64,000 nucleotides of DNA from JABDKH01 sp963768565 (lineage in GTDB: Bacteria > Bacteroidota > Rhodothermia > Rhodothermales > JABDKH01), in the NCBI GenBank assembly GCA_963768565.1, contig CAVYIO010000022.1, positions 136,007 to 200,006 on the forward strand, written 5' to 3'. A program made the translations under genes and the position numbers. The number at the start of each line of letters is the position of its first letter. Within the stretch, counting starts at the first letter, position 1. Shown one piece after another: positions 1 through 8,063 of this stretch. The notes below the pieces were generated by a model that saw only the letters and a program-made list of their open reading frames with translations, was not told the DNA's origin and did no database searches.

Positions 1-194
1 TCGAGCCTCGGGTAATACAGGTAGCCCGTGCTGACGAGGTGATCAAGACATTCGGCGACGCTCCATTCATCATCACCGGGTTTCCATCGAAGCTGCTCGG
101 GCCGAAGCTGCGCTTTCAGGTCGGCCGTGAACGAACGAATCTCGTCCACGTGGCCCGCCAATTCTATCAGATGTGGGTGTTTTAGAGAACTCAC
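1..194 (-). CDS. DinB-like family protein, N-terminal part, cut by window edge
   Basis: Reading the minus strand from a GTG at 194 gives 64 in-frame residues that run off the window. The segment RWKPGDDEWSVAECLDHL is the typical N-terminal signature of the DinB/YfiT-like four-helix-bundle superfamily, where the E and H of this helix help form a metal site. Members are usually 150-180 aa, so about one third is present. The substrate is unknown; the fold is shared by thiol-transferases and many uncharacterised stress proteins. It lies 21 nt downstream of the RibK-like gene on the same strand and probably belongs to that operon. An ATG start further downstream cannot be excluded because the GTG has no obvious ribosome site. 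Confidence 0.7.
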   Translation of the reverse strand, partial: MSSLKHPHLIELAGHVDEIRSFTADLKAQLRPEQLRWKPGDDEWSVAECLDHLVSTGYLYYPRL

Positions 195-215
195 GGTTGG
201 TCCCAGTATCCCTGC

Positions 216-659
216 TCAATCTAATGTTACCTCATCCCCGATGACCACAGCAACATTTGATCCATACTCCAGCCCCGGGATGAGAGGAGCCACTATTTCC
301 AGCGTCTCATCGCTCTGGTAGTGTGTTTTCTTCGTTTCTGGATGGGGATAATAGATCATGGCCTCGTACTCCGTCTCATGATAGACCAGGCGACATGGTG
401 AAAATGAGAACGTTTCAGGAGGATGCTCATCGCACCATCGCACATTGCGGAGACATGTTGCGGTGCCGCCGATCCGAAAATGATACGGCCGTATGTCGAC
501 ATTGACCGTCGCCGGGTGGTATCCGGAGAGATCCACGCCGAGACGAGCAAAGTGCGGTATCTGCAGTTCTATCGTTCCCGCTTTGTACGGTGTATCGGCG
601 GCAAGGCCGGAGGCCACCCGATGTCCACGGACTACGATGCCATCAACGCGGCGACTCAT
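216..659 (-). CDS. RibK-like (DUF120 fold) protein of unknown function
   Basis: 147 aa, no signal peptide or membrane segment. Two blocks resemble archaeal CTP-dependent riboflavin kinase (RibK, DUF120). The first is VASGLAADTPY (about residues 16-26), followed by a TVNVDI stretch near 51-56, like the VVSGLGEG...GTLNL blocks of RibK. The second is KKTHYQSDETLEIVAPL (about 109-125), like the K/RTYH...EIIAPM block. These blocks form the nucleotide- and flavin-binding cradle barrel in RibK. Riboflavin phosphorylation is therefore a possibility, but bacteria normally use RibF, and another small ligand is equally possible. Its ATG overlaps the stop of the TMEM220-like gene by 4 nt (ATGA), which points to translational coupling. 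Confidence 0.55.
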   Translation of the reverse strand: MSRRVDGIVVRGHRVASGLAADTPYKAGTIELQIPHFARLGVDLSGYHPATVNVDIRPYHFRIGGTATCLRNVRWCDEHPPETFSFSPCRLVYHETEYEAMIYYPHPETKKTHYQSDETLEIVAPLIPGLEYGSNVAVVIGDEVTLD

Positions 660-1054
660 TGATCAATCCGGTCAACTCTCGATGCTTCCGAATCGAGATG
701 CCGCTGATAGAACGCAATGAATAGCATCCAGGCGGCGACCATGACGAGGCCCCCGAATTCACGCGCATGTTCTACCGGCGCAGTCTTCATGCCAATGGAC
801 TCGAAGATCTCTGCTGCCGAGACGAGTCCCCAGAACGCAGGCAAGAGAGAGGCCGCCCACAGCAGTGCCGTGACGGATGTAACCAGGGCGTACCACCACC
901 GCAGCCGGCCGAGAGCAAACGCCAGACAGAGGGCGGACGCCAGACCGTAAATCGTTATCCATGCGAGTGGATCCGGATCGTTGTACTGCACCGCAACGGA
1001 AAGCAGGAATGCAACCGTCATCAACACGTTGAGGAGGCCTGTAACTAGTTTCAT
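656..1054 (-). CDS. TMEM220-like small membrane protein
   Basis: 132 aa starting at the ATG at 1054, chosen because AGGAG lies 7 nt upstream; an in-frame TTG/ATG further out would overlap the previous gene. Four hydrophobic segments are visible (about residues 3-21, 30-48, 53-72 and 104-122). The first loop carries YNDPDPLAWITIYG, the signature of the transmembrane family 220 (TMEM220), a short family with no known biochemical role. The neighbours are an alpha/beta hydrolase upstream (4-nt gap) and the RibK-like gene downstream (4-nt overlap), so three or four genes appear to be co-transcribed. Confidence 0.75.
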   Translation of the reverse strand: MKLVTGLLNVLMTVAFLLSVAVQYNDPDPLAWITIYGLASALCLAFALGRLRWWYALVTSVTALLWAASLLPAFWGLVSAAEIFESIGMKTAPVEHAREFGGLVMVAAWMLFIAFYQRHLDSEASRVDRIDQ

Positions 1055-1058
1055 GATC

Positions 1059-1770
1059 TCACTCCTGAGCTGTTTCAACTCGTGACGCTATCCAGGCGGC
1101 TGCACGCGTGGCGACGTCGGCGAGCACTTCGTCCGTCGTGCGTCCCGTGCGCTTCGGCACTCGAAGCGAATGATCTCCCGAATCAATCTCGATCAGCGTG
1201 CGATCGCCGTGAAGCGTTTCGTCGACAAGGGTTCTCATGAGATCGATGTCGGCAAGCCTGTCGCGCGTTCCCTGAACGAACAGTAGTGGTACGTCGACTT
1301 TCAGAAGGTGCGCGGCGCGTTCGGATCCGGGACGGCCTGCTGCGTGAAGCGGGAAACCCAGAAATACGAGTCCTCGGACGCCAGGCATCGGCGACTCCGA
1401 CTGAGCAAGGGACGTCATTCTGCCACCCATGGACTTACCTCCCGCGAAAACGGGGATGTCGCCGAAAAGGGTCCTGGCCTGTACAACTGCCGTTCGTACG
1501 GTGTCGAGCAGGATCGGTCGCCGATCCGGTGCGCGACGACCCACCTCCATGTACGGGAAGTTGAAACGAAGGGTCGCGACGCCTTCGCGGGCGAACGCCA
1601 GCGACACGTCACTCATGAACTCATGTTGCCATACCCGCTCCCGCCCCGTGCGCAAGAACGTATCCAGCAGACGCATTCGAAGGTATCACGGCCACGGCGG
1701 AAACAAGCCGACCTGATATGGCCGTGTCGAACTGAAGCGCCTTCGTCGTGTGCGGAACCATGACAGTCAT
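1059..1770 (-). CDS. KANL3/Tex30-type alpha/beta hydrolase, split by a frameshift near 1630
   Basis: The 205-residue downstream frame has LRFNFPYMEVGRRAPDR, the nucleophile elbow GGKSMGGR (Ser) and a C-terminal DSGDHSL block with the catalytic His, all typical of the KANL3/Tex30 branch of alpha/beta hydrolases. It lacks the oxyanion loop. That loop, YVLAHGAGAGM, is encoded just upstream in another frame starting at ATG 1770 and ending at a TGA at 1621. Joining the frames at ATGG/CAACATGAG (about 1625-1631) gives GAGAGM.QHEFMSDV, as in intact homologues. The total length is 3n+1, so one extra base, probably in the GG at 1629-1630, explains the split. Without correction the 1059-1676 product would lack its first strand. 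Confidence 0.8.
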
Positions 1771-1924
1771 ACCGGAGAACTGGTTTCACTCGATACCGTC
1801 GGGGCGGCATGCGGCTGGCCGCGTTCAACCGCCGAGCAACAATCCAGATGGCTGGCCGGCGGGATGGCGAAACGTTGTCGGCACGAAAACGGATCATCGT
1901 TCATCGAGCCCGAGACCGCGACCT

Positions 1925-2971
1925 CTAGTGCAGGTCGTTGAGCAGCATGTTACAACCGCGCAATTGAGATCCTGTAAGTCGACCCGTAACTCGAAAACCG
2001 TCACCCACTTGTTCGCCGAGATCCTCTGTTAGTATAGCCGAAATGGTGTACATATTCGCCAGATCAATTATCGCCAGCACACCGGGTACGCCCTCCGGCT
2101 GGCGACGGAGAGGATTCGCCGGATCACGGACTTCGACGCGAACCCATGACGGCGGATAGAAGACATCACCGCCGCGCGTATAGCACTGACTGAGTAACTC
2201 GCACATGCCGTATTCGCTGACAACGGCGGAGCGATCAACACCAAAACCATCGGCGAGTCTCTGATGCAGATCGTCTCGAGAAATCTCCTGCCGTCGCGTC
2301 TTCATGCCGCCTGTTTCAATTACGACGCTACCCGGAGGCAACGGTAAGGCCTTTGCCTCGATCAATTCAAGCAGGCCGAACGCCACTCCGAAGAGAATCA
2401 GTCGAGTTCCGTATCGTTCGCTCCATGCCACCGCGCCCTCAAGTGCTTCTCGACGCCCCGCAAAACTGCCGCTCTCCTCGTCGCCATAACTGCGAATGAG
2501 GCACCTGACCATGTACAGGAGCGAGGATGTGCCGCCGGCGTCGGTGTAGCCTGGAAGATCCGCCAGAAACGTAAAGGGCCCGACTCCGAATTGACGCTCA
2601 AAATTGGTCCGGATCGACTTCTCGTAGACGCCTAGTCTGTGAACAGCGTGCTGGCTACGCTCGGCGCCTGTGGTCCCACTGCTGTGGAAGATGGCTTCGG
2701 CGCGGTCGGATGGGAATGTGCTGAGTTCGCCTCGCCTGAATGACTCGATGGGCAGGTACGGCGACTCGCCAGCCTGATCGCCGAGCAGTTCGAGATAGCG
2801 GCGATAGAGATCGATGTTTTGCCGCTGAAAGTCGACAATCGCCGCGAATTGTTCCTCGAACGACGGGCTGCCGCTGCGTCCAGTATCGGTGAAACTGCGT
2901 TCAACCCTGACGACAGCTTCAGGTGCTTCTTCGTGCGTTCCGTAGGTCACCGCACCGTTCGAATCATGCAC
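1925..2971 (-). CDS. LuxE/PaaK-like acyl-activating enzyme
   Basis: 348 aa. The adenylation-type P-loop SSGTTG is at residues 97-102, with ETGGMKTRRQEISRDDLH at about 219-236 and SEYGMCELLSQCY at 252-264. This order and spacing match LuxE acyl-protein synthetases and related PaaK-like ligases of the ANL superfamily, which adenylate a fatty acid and pass it to a thiol. No luxC or luxD reductase or transferase genes are nearby, so a bioluminescence role is unlikely; activation of an acyl group for transfer to a carrier or surface component is more plausible. The start overlaps the redoxin stop by 25 nt, so the start could be a few codons further in. Confidence 0.8.
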   Translation of the reverse strand: MHDSNGAVTYGTHEEAPEAVVRVERSFTDTGRSGSPSFEEQFAAIVDFQRQNIDLYRRYLELLGDQAGESPYLPIESFRRGELSTFPSDRAEAIFHSSGTTGAERSQHAVHRLGVYEKSIRTNFERQFGVGPFTFLADLPGYTDAGGTSSLLYMVRCLIRSYGDEESGSFAGRREALEGAVAWSERYGTRLILFGVAFGLLELIEAKALPLPPGSVVIETGGMKTRRQEISRDDLHQRLADGFGVDRSAVVSEYGMCELLSQCYTRGGDVFYPPSWVRVEVRDPANPLRRQPEGVPGVLAIIDLANMYTISAILTEDLGEQVGDGFRVTGRLTGSQLRGCNMLLNDLH

Positions 2972-3564
2972 CCGAACGCTTTCGTCTCCGGTACAGCCAC
3001 CGGTCTGGACTCAGAAATCGCCATAAGTGCGTCACGGAGATACTCCTTCTTAACGTTGCCGGGGTCGCCCGGACTGTCGTCAATCGCCCCGGAGTAGACG
3101 AGTGTGCCGGCCGCGTCGAAAACAAAAGCCTGTGGCGCTCTGGAGGCTCCAAACGCCTTCGCGAGAGCAGATGTCGGGTCCGTCAGGTACGGAACGGTGA
3201 TGCCGTTCTCGCGGGCGTAGGCCGTCGATGCGGCGGCCGATTCAGCGGGAAAAGCTGCGGCATCGTTCGAGTTCACCAGAAGCAGTACTTTACCTGTTCC
3301 CGACAACTCGCTGCTTAACAGCTGAATACGATCTTCATATCTGGTTGTCCAGGGACATTTGTTACCCCAGAACACGATCGCCGTGTACGCGCTCCCCCGC
3401 AATGCTCCCAGCGAACTTGTTGCACCGGCTGCGGATGTCAGCTTCACGTCCAGCGCGGGCATGGGCGTGCCAAGAGGAATCGCCGCATCCTGGGCGAGAC
3501 TCGCGTAGGGAAATCCAAAACAGCCGATAAGCAGCAGCCGGGATGTCCATTGCCTGATTTTCAT
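2947..3564 (-). CDS. secreted AhpC/TSA-type redoxin
   Basis: 205 aa from the ATG at 3564, chosen because it begins a clear Sec signal (MKIRQW, hydrophobic core, ASLAQD cleavage region) while a longer frame reaching 3711 adds only non-signal sequence. A thioredoxin-fold redoxin domain follows, with VFWGNKCPWTTRYEDRI placing one active-site cysteine at residue 70 (C-P-W, no resolving CxxC partner). The cis-Pro loop is ASRAPQAFVFDAAGTL and the family's conserved tail is FGCMIR, with a second Cys that may serve as the resolving residue. It probably reduces peroxides or keeps exported proteins reduced in the periplasm. It overlaps the LuxE-like gene downstream. Confidence 0.8.
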   Translation of the reverse strand: MKIRQWTSRLLLIGCFGFPYASLAQDAAIPLGTPMPALDVKLTSAAGATSSLGALRGSAYTAIVFWGNKCPWTTRYEDRIQLLSSELSGTGKVLLLVNSNDAAAFPAESAAASTAYARENGITVPYLTDPTSALAKAFGASRAPQAFVFDAAGTLVYSGAIDDSPGDPGNVKKEYLRDALMAISESRPVAVPETKAFGCMIRTVR

Positions 3565-3716
3565 GTAACGATCACCACTTGGGTCTGGAACCACGTGAAG
3601 GGGGTAACTCGCGGCAAAATACAACCGCAGCAGGGTCCGTGGGTTTCGACCACGCAAGAGAGCCCCGCGGAAGTATGGGATCAAACATCGAGCCGAAATC
3701 CAGCCGCGCACTCGAA

Positions 3717-6425
3717 TCAGGCAGATTTCCTGTAACCGGCCATGTCGTCTTGCGGGTCTTCCAGATCGTCGTCCTCAATCTCAAGGTCTATCCGATCGGC
3801 CATCACCTGACTCAGCAGATTGAGGAGTTCGCTTTTTCGGTACGGTTTCCCGAGGAAGTAGTTGAAACCATCTCCAAGAACCTGGTCTCGATCCGTCCGA
3901 CGCCCCTGTTCTTCGAGGGCTACAAACGCGACGTCTTTGTACGACCGGCGGGAGCGGATCTTTTCGACCACGTCGACGACGGCCCGATATCCCGACAGGC
4001 CCAGATCCACGAGGATTACGTCATACTGAGAACGACGTGACTGGCGGTAGAGCGTCTCGATATCTTCGGCGACGTCTATGCGGAAGTAATCCTGAAGGAC
4101 GTATCCCACCATCATGTGTACGTCGACGCTGTCGTCCGCGAGAAGAAGTCGGGGGAGTGATGTTTCGTCTTTTCCGATCATCGGGAAGGCCCGGGGAAGC
4201 GTAAGCGAGAACATACTGCCCTCTTTGTCGCTCTCCATCGAGATCGTCCCGTTCATCAGTTCGATCAACCGTTTCGTGATCCCCAGTCCGATTCCCGCAC
4301 CGCGTGCAGCGTGAGTCGGATCCAGGTCTTCCGAGCCCAGGTCGTCCAGATTGGCGGGGACGAGATCCGCGTCGATTCCCATGCCCGTATCAAGTACCCG
4401 GACGTTCACGTTATCGTCATCCTCGTCGAGCTCCACGATGACTCCGCCGGCGTCTGTGAACTTGATCGAGTTGTCGACCAGGCTCTGCACGACACGAGTC
4501 AGGCATGCATGATCGGCGCGAGTGAGTATGTCCGTTTCGGAAGCCTCGATCTTCAAAAAGAGACCCTTCTCCTCAGCCGTCTCGCGTGACTCGGCAACGA
4601 TCTGCCCGACTTCTTCCACGATGTTGAGCACTTTCGGGCTCAGATCGAATTCATTGTTGCTAAGGCCGGCGAGATCAAGAACGGCATTCAACGTGTTCAT
4701 GAGTCGTCGACCGTTCCGTTCGATCAAGCCCACAAACTCGCGTTGCTCGTCCGACACCTCTCCCTGCAGAATCTCAGCGAATCCGATGATTCCGGTGATC
4801 GGCTTGCGAAATTCCTGGTTGATATTCTCGAGGAAGGCCTCCTTAAGATGGCCGACTTTGTCGACCTCTCCCTGAGCCTCATCGAGTTGCATCCGGTTCT
4901 TCTTCAGTTCCGTAATGTCGAGGGCGTATGACGCCACCGCCGCTACTTCGTTTTCAGGCCCGACAGCAACAGCAGCGTAGGACCTCAGGAAATGACGAGC
5001 CTCTCCGCGAATCTCGATTTCTTCTTCAAACCCGATGACCCCCTCGCCCGAAACGGCGCGCCTGCGATGTGCTCGACGCCGCAAAGCGATATCGGTTGAA
5101 ATGTCCAGTTTCCGGCATAACTCCAGATCGGACTTGCCCGTGAGCCAATCGAGAGAGATCTGTCCGTATCCGACGTGATCATTCGCATACACGTACTTGC
5201 CGGACGGAGTCAGGACCGAGACCTCCATTGGAACAGCATTGAGGAGTCGCTCATGGAACTGTTTGAATTCCGTCACCGCCTCCATGTGCTGTGACACATC
5301 ATGAAGTGTTGCGATATAGTAATCCTTTCGTCCGAATCGTATCCGCGTCAGCACGACTTCGACATCGACCTCGCCTACGTGCTCGCTCCAGACACCTGCA
5401 GAGAATGATTCGATCGACCCGACTCGCAGTTGCGCGACGGTGTCAGCGAGGGTATTGTCGTCAGCGATTTTGATGAACTGCTTCAGGCGTCTGAACCGGA
5501 TCTGCGTCCGGGTCTGCTTTAGCAGCTTGCACGCAGCCCTGTTGGCATCAATTACCTTCAGGTTTGTATCGGTGAACAATATCGGCGTACCGACCTGTTC
5601 GAAGATCGCTCGGAACTGTCTTTCCCTCGATCGCATCGAGCCGCGAACACGCTTCAGGAGAGACATTGCCAGGAACACCACGAGGCCAAGGGCGACGCCT
5701 CCTGCCCACGGGTAGTACGGCGGTGGAAGGAGGATCTTCTCAAAATCTGAGTCCGACCTCGTATACAACTGATATGAGAACGGGTCGTCGTGCCGGTAGT
5801 GATCAATGACGCCTGTAGCCCGAACGTAGTCGCCTCGCTGTCCTGTCCACGCGACCGAACGGGGACTGCGGTTGTCGATTCGAACGACAATCGGGCCGGC
5901 GGTGCGGTTTACCAACAGGTAAGATCCGTCCGCATCGACCGCCTTGCTGACGATAAACCCCTCAATGGTCACAATACTCCCGACCAGCGGGGAGAGATTG
6001 GGTTCGGCGTTCCTGGCACGGATTGACGGGAGAATTGTCCTGTTGGTCGCGCGAACCTCGATCCGCTCCAGATCCAGTGTGATGTTGCGGCCTTCGCGAA
6101 CGACCCGGCCGGTCACCTCAATGCTGTCGCCGTATACAATCTCGCCGAGAGAGCGTCTATCGTCCAGGCGTATTCCGCCCGACGCATCCTGGATGTATGC
6201 GCTGTTGAACTTCGGAGCCATCATCTTGCCCAGGCTCACACGGCCAACGAGCGTAACACGGTCGCCAATCCGGTCGGGGACGCCATCGCCGTCGTAGTCC
6301 TTTGACAGATCTGCGACCACGACGTGGTCACTCCTGGACGAGGCCTGAGAAAGTGCCCGGTCAGGGCATATGGTAAATAACAGCGCTGACGCGCAGCACA
6401 GTACTACGAACTGAGATTGGCGCAC
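3717..6425 (-). CDS. membrane hybrid sensor histidine kinase lacking the phosphoacceptor His
   Basis: 902 aa. In order: signal peptide (1-27); two OB-fold-like periplasmic repeats (about 35-225, e.g. VTLVGRVSLG, SIEVTGRVV, YVRATGVIDHY); one membrane helix (about 241-260); two PAS domains (about 272-385 and 392-510); HisKA (about 525-590); HATPase (about 640-745) with DNSIKFT, DTGMGI and GAGIGLGI; and a receiver (about 755-880) with ADDS, VILVDLGLSGY and GKPYRK. The H box reads ENINQEFRKPITG. Glutamine (codon CAG, 4815-4817, residue 537) occupies the position of the phosphorylated His. ATP-binding motifs are intact, so the protein may act as a pseudokinase, a phosphatase, or a partner in a heterodimer. 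The receiver also has Ala where a conserved Thr/Ser is usual. Confidence 0.88.
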   Translation of the reverse strand: MRQSQFVVLCCASALLFTICPDRALSQASSRSDHVVVADLSKDYDGDGVPDRIGDRVTLVGRVSLGKMMAPKFNSAYIQDASGGIRLDDRRSLGEIVYGDSIEVTGRVVREGRNITLDLERIEVRATNRTILPSIRARNAEPNLSPLVGSIVTIEGFIVSKAVDADGSYLLVNRTAGPIVVRIDNRSPRSVAWTGQRGDYVRATGVIDHYRHDDPFSYQLYTRSDSDFEKILLPPPYYPWAGGVALGLVVFLAMSLLKRVRGSMRSRERQFRAIFEQVGTPILFTDTNLKVIDANRAACKLLKQTRTQIRFRRLKQFIKIADDNTLADTVAQLRVGSIESFSAGVWSEHVGEVDVEVVLTRIRFGRKDYYIATLHDVSQHMEAVTEFKQFHERLLNAVPMEVSVLTPSGKYVYANDHVGYGQISLDWLTGKSDLELCRKLDISTDIALRRRAHRRRAVSGEGVIGFEEEIEIRGEARHFLRSYAAVAVGPENEVAAVASYALDITELKKNRMQLDEAQGEVDKVGHLKEAFLENINQEFRKPITGIIGFAEILQGEVSDEQREFVGLIERNGRRLMNTLNAVLDLAGLSNNEFDLSPKVLNIVEEVGQIVAESRETAEEKGLFLKIEASETDILTRADHACLTRVVQSLVDNSIKFTDAGGVIVELDEDDDNVNVRVLDTGMGIDADLVPANLDDLGSEDLDPTHAARGAGIGLGITKRLIELMNGTISMESDKEGSMFSLTLPRAFPMIGKDETSLPRLLLADDSVDVHMMVGYVLQDYFRIDVAEDIETLYRQSRRSQYDVILVDLGLSGYRAVVDVVEKIRSRRSYKDVAFVALEEQGRRTDRDQVLGDGFNYFLGKPYRKSELLNLLSQVMADRIDLEIEDDDLEDPQDDMAGYRKSA

Positions 6426-6551
6426 TTGGTGTTCCGGCTGGGGCAGGCAGACCCTTGGCGAATGCCTGAAAATTCCGATTGCTTTCGCGGATGTCCGTCG
6501 TGGTATCGGCGACGCTCACGGAAACTTGAGGCTCCCAGGCCATGCCTGACT

Positions 6552-8063
6552 TCACAAATCAGCCCGTTTCACACGATCAACCATGATTCTGTTGAGCATG
6601 ACCAGCACCACGATGGCCGTGCCCCACTGCGCCAGACACGTCATCACACTGTAGTAGTCAAATGGATTATACCATGAGTCGGGTGCATACACTGTTGCGG
6701 ACTGATAGAGCCACCAGCCGAGCAATACGACTGCCTGAAGCGGCACCAGAACAGTAATCAGCACATCCCATCCACGCGTTACGTTCCAGTCGCCGGGCAA
6801 CCCGTCAATGACTTCGTGCCTGAACTTCGCGGCACCATAGCGAATCACCGCGAAAGCCACGAATGCGCCCGAGATCATCAGTGCCACACCCCACACAAAA
6901 TCCTGATTCCCCAGGAAGTCAAGGTTGATTGCGGATGGTATCCCAAAGGCGAAGCCTGCCGCACCAACAAACAGAATGGCTCGTGGTCGAACGAGACCGG
7001 AATCCACGAATACGCGGGTAGCGAGCTCGATCATCGAGATCAAGGAACTGAATGCCGCAAACGAAAGACCCAGGAAGAACAACATGGCGAGCGGTCCTCC
7101 GGCAGGCATCTTCGCGAAAAGCTGCGGCATCCAGATAAACGTCAAGCCTGTGGACGCAGGCCCGCTCGACTTCATGATTTCAAGTACCTCAGGGCGAGAC
7201 ATCTCACTGCCAAGAATGGCGAACACGGTACCGAAGATCGTCACCGCGGCAGCCAGAGAAACCAGATTGTTGCCGATTCCCGTGATGAAGGCATTCTTGA
7301 CGACGCCATGTTTGCTCTGCATGTATGCGCCGTACGTGAGAATCAACCCCCACCCGGCGCCGGTGTCCCATGCATTCTGCGTCAATGCCTCCAGCCAGAT
7401 CCGTGGCCGCATCAGTGTCGACCAATCGGGCGTGAAGAGAAACGCGATCCCCTCACCGGCTCCGTCGAGTGTCACGGTCCGCCCGAGCGAAATCAGTACG
7501 ATCACAAGTAGAGCCGGAATCAGGACCTTGTTGACACGCTCGATGGATTTTACACCCTTCCACACCGCGAGCATGGCCAGCGTTATCGCCATCCCGTGAA
7601 AGATCACGGGAAAGCCGCCGGACTGGAAACCATCCCATATCGCTTGAGCCGAATCCGTCGTAACCGGTAACGGATTCACGATCATGGAAAAGAAGTAGTA
7701 GATGCACCAGCCTGCGACGACGGAGTAGTAGAACATGATGGCTGTGGCTACCAGGCCGACGAACGCACCCATCCACGCAAACCGGTCTCCCGCAGTCTTC
7801 ATGAAGGTCCCCACGACTCCCATTCGCCCCTTCCGCCCCAGTGCGTATTCCGCGATGATCAGTGGAATACTCCAGACGAACAGGAAGATGAACCACGCCA
7901 GAAGAAATGCTCCCGCGCCCGCGTCTCCACTGTTCTGGGCGGCAATGCGCGGAAACCGCCAGATGTTGCCGGTGCCGACGGCGATCCCGAGCACACTGAG
8001 CAGCAAGCCCCACCTGCTTGTGAATACGCCTGCGGGATTTTGTGCGGAATGGTCAGTCTTCAT
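6552..8063 (-). CDS. neurotransmitter:sodium symporter (NSS/SNF) family transporter
   Basis: 503 aa, about twelve hydrophobic segments. TM1 carries GTGNIWRFP (residues 30-38), the unwound sodium- and substrate-binding stretch of the LeuT/SNF family. Other family features are YYSVVAGWCIYYFF (TM3), AWDTGAGWGLILTYGAYM in the TM6 region, and SFAAFSSLISMIE (TM8 sodium site). It should import an amino acid or small amine with Na+. Its start overlaps the end of the penicillin acylase by 11 nt, so an amide hydrolase and an amino-acid importer are probably co-translated, consistent with scavenging of N-acyl amino acids. A 126-nt gap separates it from the hybrid kinase. Confidence 0.92.
   Translation of the reverse strand: MKTDHSAQNPAGVFTSRWGLLLSVLGIAVGTGNIWRFPRIAAQNSGDAGAGAFLLAWFIFLFVWSIPLIIAEYALGRKGRMGVVGTFMKTAGDRFAWMGAFVGLVATAIMFYYSVVAGWCIYYFFSMIVNPLPVTTDSAQAIWDGFQSGGFPVIFHGMAITLAMLAVWKGVKSIERVNKVLIPALLVIVLISLGRTVTLDGAGEGIAFLFTPDWSTLMRPRIWLEALTQNAWDTGAGWGLILTYGAYMQSKHGVVKNAFITGIGNNLVSLAAAVTIFGTVFAILGSEMSRPEVLEIMKSSGPASTGLTFIWMPQLFAKMPAGGPLAMLFFLGLSFAAFSSLISMIELATRVFVDSGLVRPRAILFVGAAGFAFGIPSAINLDFLGNQDFVWGVALMISGAFVAFAVIRYGAAKFRHEVIDGLPGDWNVTRGWDVLITVLVPLQAVVLLGWWLYQSATVYAPDSWYNPFDYYSVMTCLAQWGTAIVVLVMLNRIMVDRVKRADL

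Noticed and set aside
6816..7511. 231-codon plus-strand open frame
   Set aside because: Opposite the NSS transporter, whose sodium-site motifs are clear; antisense frames stay open in GC-rich genes.
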